5,579 bases of DNA, taken from Candidatus Aminicenantota bacterium (lineage in GTDB: Bacteria > Acidobacteriota > Aminicenantia > Aminicenantales > Saccharicenantaceae). Shown here in pieces: positions 1 to 5,579 of the stretch. The first letter of the stretch is position 1. Every line of letters starts with the position of its first letter. The notes under the pieces are model-generated. The model worked only from the letters and a program-made list of their open reading frames with translations, searched no databases and was not told the DNA's origin. The translations under genes were made by a program, and so were the position numbers. The stretch lies in the NCBI GenBank assembly GCA_026393955.1, contig JAPKZE010000370.1:1-5579 (forward strand), written 5' to 3'.

Positions 1-2311
1 GACCATGCAGCCCGCCTACGAGGCCAAGACCCTCGAGTACCTGGGCGCGTTCTTCGACCGCGGCGAGGTCTACAAGGGCAAACGGCCGGTCCACTGGTGC
101 ATCCACTGCCGGACTGCCCTGGCCGAGGCCGAGATCGAATACAAGGACAAGAGCTCCCCTTCGATCTATGTCCGCTTCGAGGTCGTCTCCGACCTGGGCG
201 CGAAATTCCCGGCCCTGGCCGGCCGCCGCGCCTTCGTCGTGATCTGGACGACCACCCCCTGGACCCTGCCGGCCAATATGGCCATCGCCTTCCACCCCGA
301 GGCCGAGTACGCCGCGGCCGAGGTCGGCGGCGACGTCTTCATCATGGCCAAGCGATTGCTTCCGATCGTCGCCGAGGAGCTCGGCTGGCCCGCGCCCAGG
401 GTCCTGGCCACGTTCGCCGGGGCCGCGCTCGAAGGCCTCAAGGCCCGCCACCCGTTCGCCGACCGCGACTCGCTCTTCGTCTTGGCCAAATACGTCACGC
501 TCGAGGACGGCACCGGCGCCGTCCACACCGCCCCGGGCCACGGCCACGACGACTACCTGACCGGCGTCGCCTACGGCATCGACATCTACACGCCCGTCGA
601 CGACGACGGCCGGTTCACGCCCGAGGTGCCCCGCTACGCCGGGCTCCAGGTCTTCGAGGCCAATCCCCGCATCACCGCGGATATGGCCTCGGACGGGACG
701 CTCCTCAAGGAAGCCAAGATCTCGCATTCCTATCCGCACTGCTGGCGCTGCAAGAACCCGGTCATCTTCCGGGCCACCGAGCAGTGGTTCATCTCCATGG
801 ACAAGAACGGCCTGCGGCGGAAATCCCGCGAGGCCATCGCCCGGGCCCGCTGGATCCCCGAGTGGGGCCGGGAGCGGATCGACGGCATGGTGGCCGGCCG
901 CCCCGACTGGTGCATCTCCCGCCAGCGGTCCTGGGGCGTGCCCATCCCGGCCTTCAAGTGCCGGGCCTGCGGCGCGCCGCTCGCCGGCGCCGGCGTCTGC
1001 CGCCACGTGGCCGCGATCTTCGCCGCCGAAGGATCGGACGCTTGGTTCGTCCGCGACGCCGCTTCGCTCGTCCCGCCCGGCTCCGCGTGCGCGGCCTGCG
1101 GCGGAAAGGGATTCGAGAAGGAGTTCAACATCCTCGACGTCTGGTTCGAGGCCGGCTCCTCCCACAACATTCTCGACCGCGAGCCCGGCCATGCCTGGCC
1201 CGCCGACGTCTACATCGAAGGCCACGACCAGCACCGCGGCTGGTTCAACAGCTCGCTCCTCATCAGCACCGGCGTCAAGGGCGACAGCCCCTTCCGGACC
1301 TGCATCACCCACGGCTTCGTCCTGGACGGCCAGGGCAGGGCCATGTCCAAGTCGATGGGCAACGTCATCGAGCCCGGCGAGATCATCAAGCGCAGCGGCG
1401 CCGAGGTCCTCCGGCTCTGGACGGCCATGCTGAACTACAAGGAAGACGCCCGCTTCGGCCCGGAGATCGAGCAACGGCTCGTCGAGGCCTACCGCAAGAT
1501 CCGCAACACCTGGCGCTTCCTCCTCGGCAACGTCTCCGACTTCAGGCCGGACCGGGACACGGTCGCCGAGTCCGGACTGGTCGATCTCGACCGCTGGATC
1601 CTGCACCGCTTCGAAGAGGTCCGGGCCCGCGTCGTCAGCGCCTACGAGGAGTTCGAGTTCCATCCCATCCTCCACGACGTCCTCGACTTCTTCACCGTCG
1701 ACCTGAGCGCCTTCTACCTCGACGTCGTCAAGGACCGGGCCTACTGTTCGGCCAAGAACGCGCCGGAGCGGCGCTCGGCCCAGACGGCCATGTTCACGAT
1801 CCTGCGCGACTCGCTCCTGCTCATGGCCCCGATCCTGTCGTTCACGGCCGACGAGGCCTGGACCCACGTGCCCGCCTTCGAAGGCAAGGACCCGTCGGTC
1901 CACCTGGGCGAGTTCCCCGGCCCCACCGACTGGCTCAAGTCGGCCCCGGCCGGCTTCGTCGCGGACATGGAGCGGCTGCTCGGCGTCCGCGAGAAGGCCC
2001 TCAAGGAGCTGGAGAAGGCCCGCGAGCTGAAGCTCATCGGCAATTCGCTCGAGGCCCGGGTGACGCTCAAGGTCCCGGCCGCCGATCGCTCCTTCCTCGA
2101 GGCCCGCCTGGCCGGCCTGGCCGCGCTTTTCATCGTCTCGCAGGTCGTGATCGAAAAGGGCGCCGGCGACGAGCTTGGGATCGAGGTGGCCAAAGCCGAC
2201 GGCGCCAAGTGCGAGCGCTGCTGGAACTACTCGACCCACGTCGGGACGAGCCCGGACTGTCCGACCTTCTGCGCCCGCTGCGAGAAGGCGGTCCAGGCGG
2301 TCGGCGCATGA
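1..2311 (+). CDS. ileS: Isoleucyl-tRNA synthetase, 5'-truncated by the window edge
   Basis: Cytoplasmic class I aminoacyl-tRNA synthetase that charges tRNA-Ile and edits mischarged valine. The Met codon at 5 is not the start. The frame is open to the left edge, and Thr-Met-Gln-Pro matches an internal stretch of the catalytic domain well after the HIGH motif, so roughly 150 residues are missing by comparison with the E. coli enzyme (about 938 aa). Counting that Met as 1, visible landmarks are: WCIHC 31-35 with TALAEAE; the editing (CP1) domain with TTTPWTLPAN 82-91 and HTAPGHGHDDY 174-184; HCWRCKNP 245-252; DWCISRQRSWG 301-311; a zinc-knuckle-like insert (C319, C322, C362, C365); GHDQHRGWF 406-414; the KMSKS loop as AMSKS 446-450; a helical anticodon-binding domain from about 528; and a C-terminal zinc finger (C736, C739, C756, C759) typical of bacterial-type IleRS. 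The TGA stop overlaps the lspA ATG. Identity is very secure. Confidence 0.98.
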   Translation, partial: TMQPAYEAKTLEYLGAFFDRGEVYKGKRPVHWCIHCRTALAEAEIEYKDKSSPSIYVRFEVVSDLGAKFPALAGRRAFVVIWTTTPWTLPANMAIAFHPEAEYAAAEVGGDVFIMAKRLLPIVAEELGWPAPRVLATFAGAALEGLKARHPFADRDSLFVLAKYVTLEDGTGAVHTAPGHGHDDYLTGVAYGIDIYTPVDDDGRFTPEVPRYAGLQVFEANPRITADMASDGTLLKEAKISHSYPHCWRCKNPVIFRATEQWFISMDKNGLRRKSREAIARARWIPEWGRERIDGMVAGRPDWCISRQRSWGVPIPAFKCRACGAPLAGAGVCRHVAAIFAAEGSDAWFVRDAASLVPPGSACAACGGKGFEKEFNILDVWFEAGSSHNILDREPGHAWPADVYIEGHDQHRGWFNSSLLISTGVKGDSPFRTCITHGFVLDGQGRAMSKSMGNVIEPGEIIKRSGAEVLRLWTAMLNYKEDARFGPEIEQRLVEAYRKIRNTWRFLLGNVSDFRPDRDTVAESGLVDLDRWILHRFEEVRARVVSAYEEFEFHPILHDVLDFFTVDLSAFYLDVVKDRAYCSAKNAPERRSAQTAMFTILRDSLLLMAPILSFTADEAWTHVPAFEGKDPSVHLGEFPGPTDWLKSAPAGFVADMERLLGVREKALKELEKARELKLIGNSLEARVTLKVPAADRSFLEARLAGLAALFIVSQVVIEKGAGDELGIEVAKADGAKCERCWNYSTHVGTSPDCPTFCARCEKAVQAVGA
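2295..2300 (+). promoter_or_regulatory. Probable Shine-Dalgarno site for lspA
   Basis: AGGCGG, one base off AGGAGG, sits 7 nt before the lspA ATG and inside the last codons of ileS. Together with the ATGA stop/start overlap it suggests lspA is translated by re-initiation or coupling. The match is imperfect in a G-rich context, so it could be chance. Confidence 0.5.
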
Positions 2312-2805
2312 AGAAGAACGCTCCCTATTTCCTGCTCGTTTTCGTCCTGGTCGTGATCGACCAGGTGACCAAGGCCATCGTGGCCGGCCACGTCACCCTG
2401 TACCGGTCGATCCCGGTCATCCCGGGCTTCTTCAACATCACCCGTATCCACAACAAGGGCGCCATCTTCGGAACGTTCTCGCAGACGGGCAACACCCTCG
2501 TCTTCGTCCTGCTGACGGCCGCCTCGCTGGCGGCCCTGGGCTTCGTCGTCTACTACTTCTTCAAGACGCCGGCCTCGGACACGCTCATGAAGATCGCCCT
2601 GGCCCTGATCATGGCCGGGGCGCTCGGTAACCAGTTCGACCGCCTCGTCCGCGGCCACGTCATCGACTTCCTCGACTTCTACGTCGGCCGGGCCCACTGG
2701 CCCTTCTTCAACGCGGCCGATTCCTGCATCACCGTCGGCGCCTGCCTCATGCTGGTCGTCCTGTTCAGGAGGAAACCCGAATGTACCCCATCCTTGTCAA
2801 AATAG
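2308..2805 (+). CDS. lspA: Lipoprotein signal peptidase (signal peptidase II)
   Basis: Inner-membrane aspartyl protease that removes the signal peptide from diacylglyceryl-modified prolipoproteins. The product is 165 aa, the usual length for the family. The start at 2308 gives MKKN followed directly by a first membrane segment (about 7-25) containing the family's D18-Q-x-x-K22 motif. Other conserved blocks are N43-I-T-R and N49-K-G-A-x-F-G55 in the periplasmic region, GNQFDR 107-112 with catalytic Asp111, and FNAADS 134-139 with catalytic Asp138. Further hydrophobic segments lie at about 62-85, 93-107 and 140-154, giving the expected four-helix topology. The start overlaps the ileS stop by 4 nt (ATGA). 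The same frame stays open far upstream through ileS, but only as a GC-driven shadow, and the family N-terminus fixes the start. The last 25 nt overlap lgt, which encodes the preceding enzyme of the pathway. All catalytic residues are present, so it is expected to be active. Confidence 0.97.
   Translation: MKKNAPYFLLVFVLVVIDQVTKAIVAGHVTLYRSIPVIPGFFNITRIHNKGAIFGTFSQTGNTLVFVLLTAASLAALGFVVYYFFKTPASDTLMKIALALIMAGALGNQFDRLVRGHVIDFLDFYVGRAHWPFFNAADSCITVGACLMLVVLFRRKPECTPSLSK
2767..2772 (+). promoter_or_regulatory. Strong ribosome binding site for lgt
   Basis: A perfect AGGAGG lies 8 nt before the ATG at 2781, within the lspA coding sequence. It is the clearest Shine-Dalgarno site in the window and fixes the lgt start. 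Confidence 0.88.
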
Positions 2806-3584
2806 GCCCGCTGACCATCCACACCTACGGCTTCATGATGGCCGTCGGCGTGGCTCTGGGGCTGTGGTTCATCTATCGCCAGGCGAAGAAAGCGGGTCTC
2901 GACGCCAACCGGATCATGGACGCCGCGTTCTACACGATCATCGTCTCGCTCCTCGGGGCCAAGCTCATCCTGTTCCTGAGCAACATCTCCTACTACGTCA
3001 GCTTCCCGCGGGAGCTCTTCTCGCTGGCCCGCTCGGGCGGCGTCTTCCAGGGCGGGCTGCTCTTCGGCACCGTCTACGCCCTGTGGTATTTCCACCGCAA
3101 GAAGATCCCGACCTGGCCGACGGCCGACCTCATCGCGCCGGCCCTGGCCCTGGGCCACGGCCTCGGCCGGATCGGCTGCTTCAGCGCCGGCTGCTGCTAT
3201 GGCAGCGAGTGCGCCGCGCCCTGGGCCGTCGTCTTCCATAGCAAGTACGCCGCCGATCTGACCGGGGTCCACCTCGACAGGCCCATGCACCCGGTCCAGC
3301 TCTACGAGGCCGTCCTCAACTTCATCAACTTCGGCGTCCTCTTCCTCATCCTGAAGAAAAAGAGGTTCGACGGGCAGGTCTTCGCGTTCTACATCCTCAA
3401 CTACTCCGTCATCCGCTTCTTCACCGAATACTTCCGGGGCGACCACGACGAGAAGATCTACTTCATCCGCGGGGCGACGCCGCTCTCGAGCCTGTCGCTG
3501 CCGCAGCTGTTCTGTCTCCTGGGGCTCATCGGCGGGGCCGTCCTCTACATCGTCCTGAGGCGGCGCCAAAGTGCCCACAGCTGA
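2781..3584 (+). CDS. lgt: Prolipoprotein diacylglyceryl transferase
   Basis: Integral membrane enzyme that transfers diacylglycerol from phosphatidylglycerol to the lipobox cysteine, the step before LspA. The product is 267 aa, normal for the family. The N-terminus has the conserved I-x-x-YGFMMA block (Tyr16). Predicted membrane segments lie at about 11-31, 46-66, 88-104, 114-130, 178-191, 200-214 and 234-258. Family landmarks are GGVFQGGLLFG 86-96 (HGGL position), GHGLGRIGCFSAGCCYG 125-141 (the Lgt signature region, with Arg130), HPVQLYEA 170-177 (Glu176) and EYFRGD 216-221 (Arg219). Compared with E. coli Lgt the HGGL histidine is Gln90, and the GRxGNF...E stretch reads GRIGCF...CC, so the Asn and Glu positions are Cys133 and Cys138. 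I recall GCF-x-AGCCYG as a recurrent variant in other phyla, so this is probably a functional subfamily rather than a damaged gene. The start is set by a perfect AGGAGG. The gene overlaps lspA by 25 nt and the next gene by 14 nt. Confidence 0.95.
   Translation: MYPILVKIGPLTIHTYGFMMAVGVALGLWFIYRQAKKAGLDANRIMDAAFYTIIVSLLGAKLILFLSNISYYVSFPRELFSLARSGGVFQGGLLFGTVYALWYFHRKKIPTWPTADLIAPALALGHGLGRIGCFSAGCCYGSECAAPWAVVFHSKYAADLTGVHLDRPMHPVQLYEAVLNFINFGVLFLILKKKRFDGQVFAFYILNYSVIRFFTEYFRGDHDEKIYFIRGATPLSSLSLPQLFCLLGLIGGAVLYIVLRRRQSAHS
3557..3560 (+). promoter_or_regulatory. Possible Shine-Dalgarno site for the rluD-like gene
   Basis: GAGG lies 10 nt before the GTG at 3571, inside the end of lgt. An in-frame TGA at 3556-3558 excludes any start further upstream, so GTG 3571 is effectively forced as the first available start. 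The site is short and its spacing is at the long end. Confidence 0.5.
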
Positions 3585-4494
3585 TCTCGTCGTCGAGCCC
3601 GAAGCCGGGAAGGGCACGCGGCTCGACGTCTTCCTGGCCGACAGGATCGAGGGACTGTCCCGGGCCCAGGTCCGCAAGGTCATCGACGCCGGCGGGGTGA
3701 GGGTCGGCACGTTCACGCGCAAGGCGGGCTACAAGCTCAAGCCCGGCGACCGCGTCCACGTCGAATACGAGCCGCCCGAGCCCGAGGGCGCGCTCATCCC
3801 GCAGCACATCCCGCTCAAGGTCATCTTCGTCGACGCCGACGTCATCGTCATCGACAAGCCGCCGCGCCTGGTCGTCCATCCCGGGCCGGGTCATTCTTCG
3901 GGGACGCTGGTCAACGCCCTCATCTACCATTACCCCGAGGTCGCCCTTGTCGGCAACGAGCACCGCCCGGGCATCGTCCACCGCCTCGACCAGAACACGT
4001 CGGGCGTGATGGTCGTGGCCCGGTCGCCCCGGGCCTGGTCGTTCCTCCAGGACCAGTTCAAGCGGCGCGTCGTCTGGAAGACCTATCTGGCCCTGGCCTG
4101 GGGCCGGGTGAACGCGACGGAGGGCCGGCTCAGCTGGCCGCTCGGGCGGCATCCCAAGGAGGGCTCTCGCGTCTCCATCCGGACCCGGAGCCCCAAGAAG
4201 GCCGAGACCTTCTTCCAGGTCCAGCGGACGTTCAAGGACACGACGCTCCTCGAGGTCAAGCCGGTCACCGGCCGGACGCACCAGATCCGGGTCCATTTGG
4301 CCGCGGCCGGATATCCCGTCGTCGGGGACCCCGTTTACGGACGGAGGAAGGAGCCGCGCGAGTTCCCGCGGATCTTCCTCCACGCCCACACCCTGTCCTT
4401 CCTGCACCCGGAGACGGAGGAGCGTCTGACCTTCGCCTCGCCTCTGCCCGCGGACCTCGAAGAGGTCATCGCCCGCGAGCTGCGCCTCGGCTAG
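3571..4494 (+). CDS. rluD: RluA/RluD-family ribosomal large-subunit pseudouridine synthase
   Basis: Cytoplasmic enzyme that isomerises specific uridines to pseudouridine in RNA, most likely 23S rRNA. The product is 307 aa, typical of the RluC/RluD group. Residues about 15-66 form an S4 RNA-binding domain (GTRLDVFLAD, then S30-R-A-Q-V-R-K and the turn K57-P-G-D60). The catalytic domain follows with V91-I-V-I-D-K-P97, V102-H-P-G105, HRLDQNTSG 137-145 carrying catalytic Asp140, K170-T-Y-L-A, and the late block TGRTHQIRVHL 233-243 with GDPVYG. The start codon is GTG: an in-frame TGA five codons upstream rules out an earlier start, and the S4 domain begins just after this one. It overlaps lgt by 14 nt, which implies coupling. 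The symbol reflects closest resemblance (S4 plus catalytic domain). RluD and RluC target different uridines, and the exact site cannot be read from motifs. The TAG stop donates its final G to the inverted repeat that follows. Confidence 0.93.
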   Translation: MPTADLVVEPEAGKGTRLDVFLADRIEGLSRAQVRKVIDAGGVRVGTFTRKAGYKLKPGDRVHVEYEPPEPEGALIPQHIPLKVIFVDADVIVIDKPPRLVVHPGPGHSSGTLVNALIYHYPEVALVGNEHRPGIVHRLDQNTSGVMVVARSPRAWSFLQDQFKRRVVWKTYLALAWGRVNATEGRLSWPLGRHPKEGSRVSIRTRSPKKAETFFQVQRTFKDTTLLEVKPVTGRTHQIRVHLAAAGYPVVGDPVYGRRKEPREFPRIFLHAHTLSFLHPETEERLTFASPLPADLEEVIARELRLG

Positions 4495-4522
4495 GGGACA
4501 CGTACCCGAGGGACATGTCCCC
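4494..4522 (+). repeat. Imperfect inverted repeat / REP-like palindrome at a convergent junction
   Basis: A 29-nt element folds around position 4508. GGGGACA (4494-4500) pairs with TGTCCCC (4516-4522). After a C/A mismatch, 4502-4503 pair with 4513-4514. After an A/G mismatch, 4505-4506 pair with 4510-4511, closing a 3-nt loop. That makes 11 of 13 positions paired. It can also be read as two tandem units, GGGACACGTACCC (4495-4507) and the perfect 12-bp palindrome GGGACATGTCCC (4510-4521). There is no T-run on either side, so it is not a canonical intrinsic terminator, though it could stabilise or end both converging transcripts. GGGGACA-type palindromes are known from REP-like intergenic elements linked to RAYT (Y1) transposases in several phyla; assignment to that class is inference from resemblance. 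Confidence 0.7.
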
Positions 4523-4548
4523 AGATTACGCTTGAGCTGTTATTGCTC

Positions 4549-5579
4549 TTATCGTTTGGACAGAGCGGCCAGCCTCGTCCTCGCCTCCTCGACCTCCGGC
4601 AACCCCGCGTCGGCGTTCTTCCAGAGATCGAGGAACCTCTCGTAATTCTGCCTCGCGCCCGTCGCGTCGTTTCGGGCCTCCGAGATCCGGCCCAGCGCGA
4701 AATGACTGAGGGCATAGAAGTCCGGATGCCGCAATCGGCCTGCTTGGAGGCCCAAGAGCCGTCGGTATAATCCGGTCGCCGCTTCGGCGTTTCCGGCCTT
4801 TTCGCGTTCCCGCGCGGCGATATAGAGATAAAGAGCATGGTCGTCGAATCCGAGCTCTTCCGATTCCCCGGGCAGAAGCTCTACGGCCGCTTCCAAGTCC
4901 TGGCTGGCTTGCCCCGGGCGGCCGGAGAGGCTCTCGACCAATCCCTCCAAGAACCGCAAGTGACGCTCCCATGTCCTCAGGACCCCTTCACTCTTGAGAT
5001 CGCGCAGACGGGATAACGTCGCCGTGGCGGCCGGGAGATCCCCTTGGAGCGTCTCGATCAGGCCCTTGACCTGGAGAGCCTCGAGCTGGCGGAGCAAATG
5101 GCCGCTTCTCTCGGCTTCTCCCAAAGCCAGGCCAGCCGCTTCGAGGCCTTCTTTCGCTCGGCTGTTTCCCGCCTCGATATGGGCCAGCAAGAGGTGATCC
5201 TGCGCCCTTCCGGCCAGCTCGGCTGCCCGGCCGTACTTCCCTTCGGCCAGGGCGAGCCGGGCCAGGCGGGCCTGGACGAGGCGGGTATCCGGGCCGAGGG
5301 CCTGATAATGTCTCCCGGCGCCGGCGAAATCGGCCTTCAGAAGGAGAATGTCCCCGGCCAGCGCCCCCAGCCTGACGTTTTGGCCCGGAGCCAAGCCTGT
5401 CTGCGTTCTTCTCAGAGCCCTGTCAAACGAACCCCGGGCCAAGTCGTTCTCGACGCCGGCCTTGATCATGAGCTTGTTGTCGGTGTGGATGCTCAGGGCC
5501 CGCTCGCAGAGGCGGTCGGCTTCGTCGACCTTCCCGGAGAGGCGAAGCGCGCAGACCGCCCAATAAAAGGTGTAGGGAT
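4549..5579 (-). CDS. TPR-repeat protein, C-terminal part (5' end beyond the window)
   Basis: The frame ends at a TAA (complement of 4549-4551) and stays open to the right edge, so the Met complementary to 5467-5469 is internal. The 36 codons before it also read like a TPR: WAVCALRLSGKVDEADRLC, then ERALSIHTDNK. About 342 residues are visible. They are almost wholly helical and Ala/Leu/Gly/Arg-rich, with degenerate tetratricopeptide-like helix pairs. The clearest are FALGRISEARNDATGARQNY followed by ERFLDLW near the end (within about 4552-4728), and YLYIAAREREKAGNAEAATG followed by LYRRLLGL just before it. No catalytic motif, signal peptide or membrane segment is visible. The ending with F-L-D-L-W, an acidic Pro-Glu-Val-Glu-Glu-Ala-Arg stretch and R-L-A-A-L resembles the tails of large Acidobacteriota/Aminicenantota proteins that carry an N-terminal Ser/Thr kinase or DNA-binding domain before TPRs. 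That N-terminus is not seen here, so function stays open; a protein-interaction scaffold is likely. Codon use is more relaxed than in the plus-strand operon. Confidence 0.85.
   Translation of the reverse strand, partial: PYTFYWAVCALRLSGKVDEADRLCERALSIHTDNKLMIKAGVENDLARGSFDRALRRTQTGLAPGQNVRLGALAGDILLLKADFAGAGRHYQALGPDTRLVQARLARLALAEGKYGRAAELAGRAQDHLLLAHIEAGNSRAKEGLEAAGLALGEAERSGHLLRQLEALQVKGLIETLQGDLPAATATLSRLRDLKSEGVLRTWERHLRFLEGLVESLSGRPGQASQDLEAAVELLPGESEELGFDDHALYLYIAAREREKAGNAEAATGLYRRLLGLQAGRLRHPDFYALSHFALGRISEARNDATGARQNYERFLDLWKNADAGLPEVEEARTRLAALSKR

Noticed and set aside
166..2208. Several 70-160 aa frames on both strands inside ileS
   Set aside because: They are Ser/Arg/Ala-rich shadow translations with no family features, and ileS is unambiguous throughout.
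97..2307. Very long open frame in the lspA reading frame running through ileS
   Set aside because: The product is an Arg/Pro/Gly-rich, low-complexity translation typical of an out-of-frame reading of high-GC3 coding DNA. It has no domain until the true LspA starts at 2308, and ileS accounts for the same DNA.
2679..4407. Long minus-strand frames opposite lgt and the rluD-like gene (2679-3722 and 3526-4407)
   Set aside because: They are Asp/Glu/Arg/Val-rich antisense shadows of strongly biased codons, with no recognisable motifs, and they overlap well-supported genes on the plus strand.
4534..4548. Small hairpin GAGC/GCTC with a 7-nt loop just past the TPR stop codon
   Set aside because: A 4-bp stem is too weak and there is no continuous T-run in either orientation, so it does not support a terminator call.
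4526..4972. Alternative-frame open readings overlapping the 3' half of the TPR gene
   Set aside because: They have low-complexity composition and no repeat pattern, whereas the chosen frame shows TPR helix pairs and continues coherently to the window edge.
1..5579. CRISPR array, tRNA or rRNA gene, riboswitch, insertion sequence, or defence or biosynthetic system
   Set aside because: No regularly spaced repeats, no tRNA-like fold or rRNA-like segment, no transposase and no effector domains were seen. Nearly all the DNA is accounted for by five protein genes.

Overview
This is a high-GC bacterial chromosomal window holding four housekeeping genes in a tight operon on the plus strand, followed by a convergent gene on the minus strand. 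Plus-strand codons end almost entirely in C or G. That bias also produces several long spurious frames, which I leave out. The gene order, the Lgt active-site variant and the style of the TPR protein C-terminus resemble Acidobacteriota/Aminicenantota-like or deltaproteobacterial-type genomes. This placement is an impression from family resemblance, not a phylogenetic result.

Layout. Positions 1-2311 hold the C-terminal five sixths or so of isoleucyl-tRNA synthetase (ileS), whose N-terminus with the HIGH motif lies before the window. Positions 2308-2805 encode signal peptidase II (lspA), 2781-3584 prolipoprotein diacylglyceryl transferase (lgt), and 3571-4494 an RluA/RluD-family pseudouridine synthase with a GTG start. 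Each junction overlaps (4, 25 and 14 nt), so the four genes are very probably co-transcribed and translationally coupled. A 54-nt gap follows. It holds a long imperfect inverted repeat (4494-4522) made of two near-identical GGGACA-type palindromic units, the first beginning on the last base of the rluD stop codon. From 4551 to the right edge, the minus strand carries the C-terminal part of a TPR-repeat protein whose N-terminus lies beyond the window.

How the genes fit together. Lgt adds diacylglycerol to the lipobox cysteine of prelipoproteins, and LspA then cleaves the signal peptide, so these two genes encode consecutive steps of lipoprotein maturation. IleRS and the pseudouridine synthase belong to translation and rRNA modification. 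The ileS-lspA pairing is a widespread bacterial arrangement. The TPR gene is a separate unit: opposite strand, more relaxed codon use and no obvious functional link.

I found no undescribed multi-gene system. The points most worth a second look are the palindromic element at the convergent junction, the non-canonical active-site residues in Lgt, and the unknown N-terminal half of the TPR protein.
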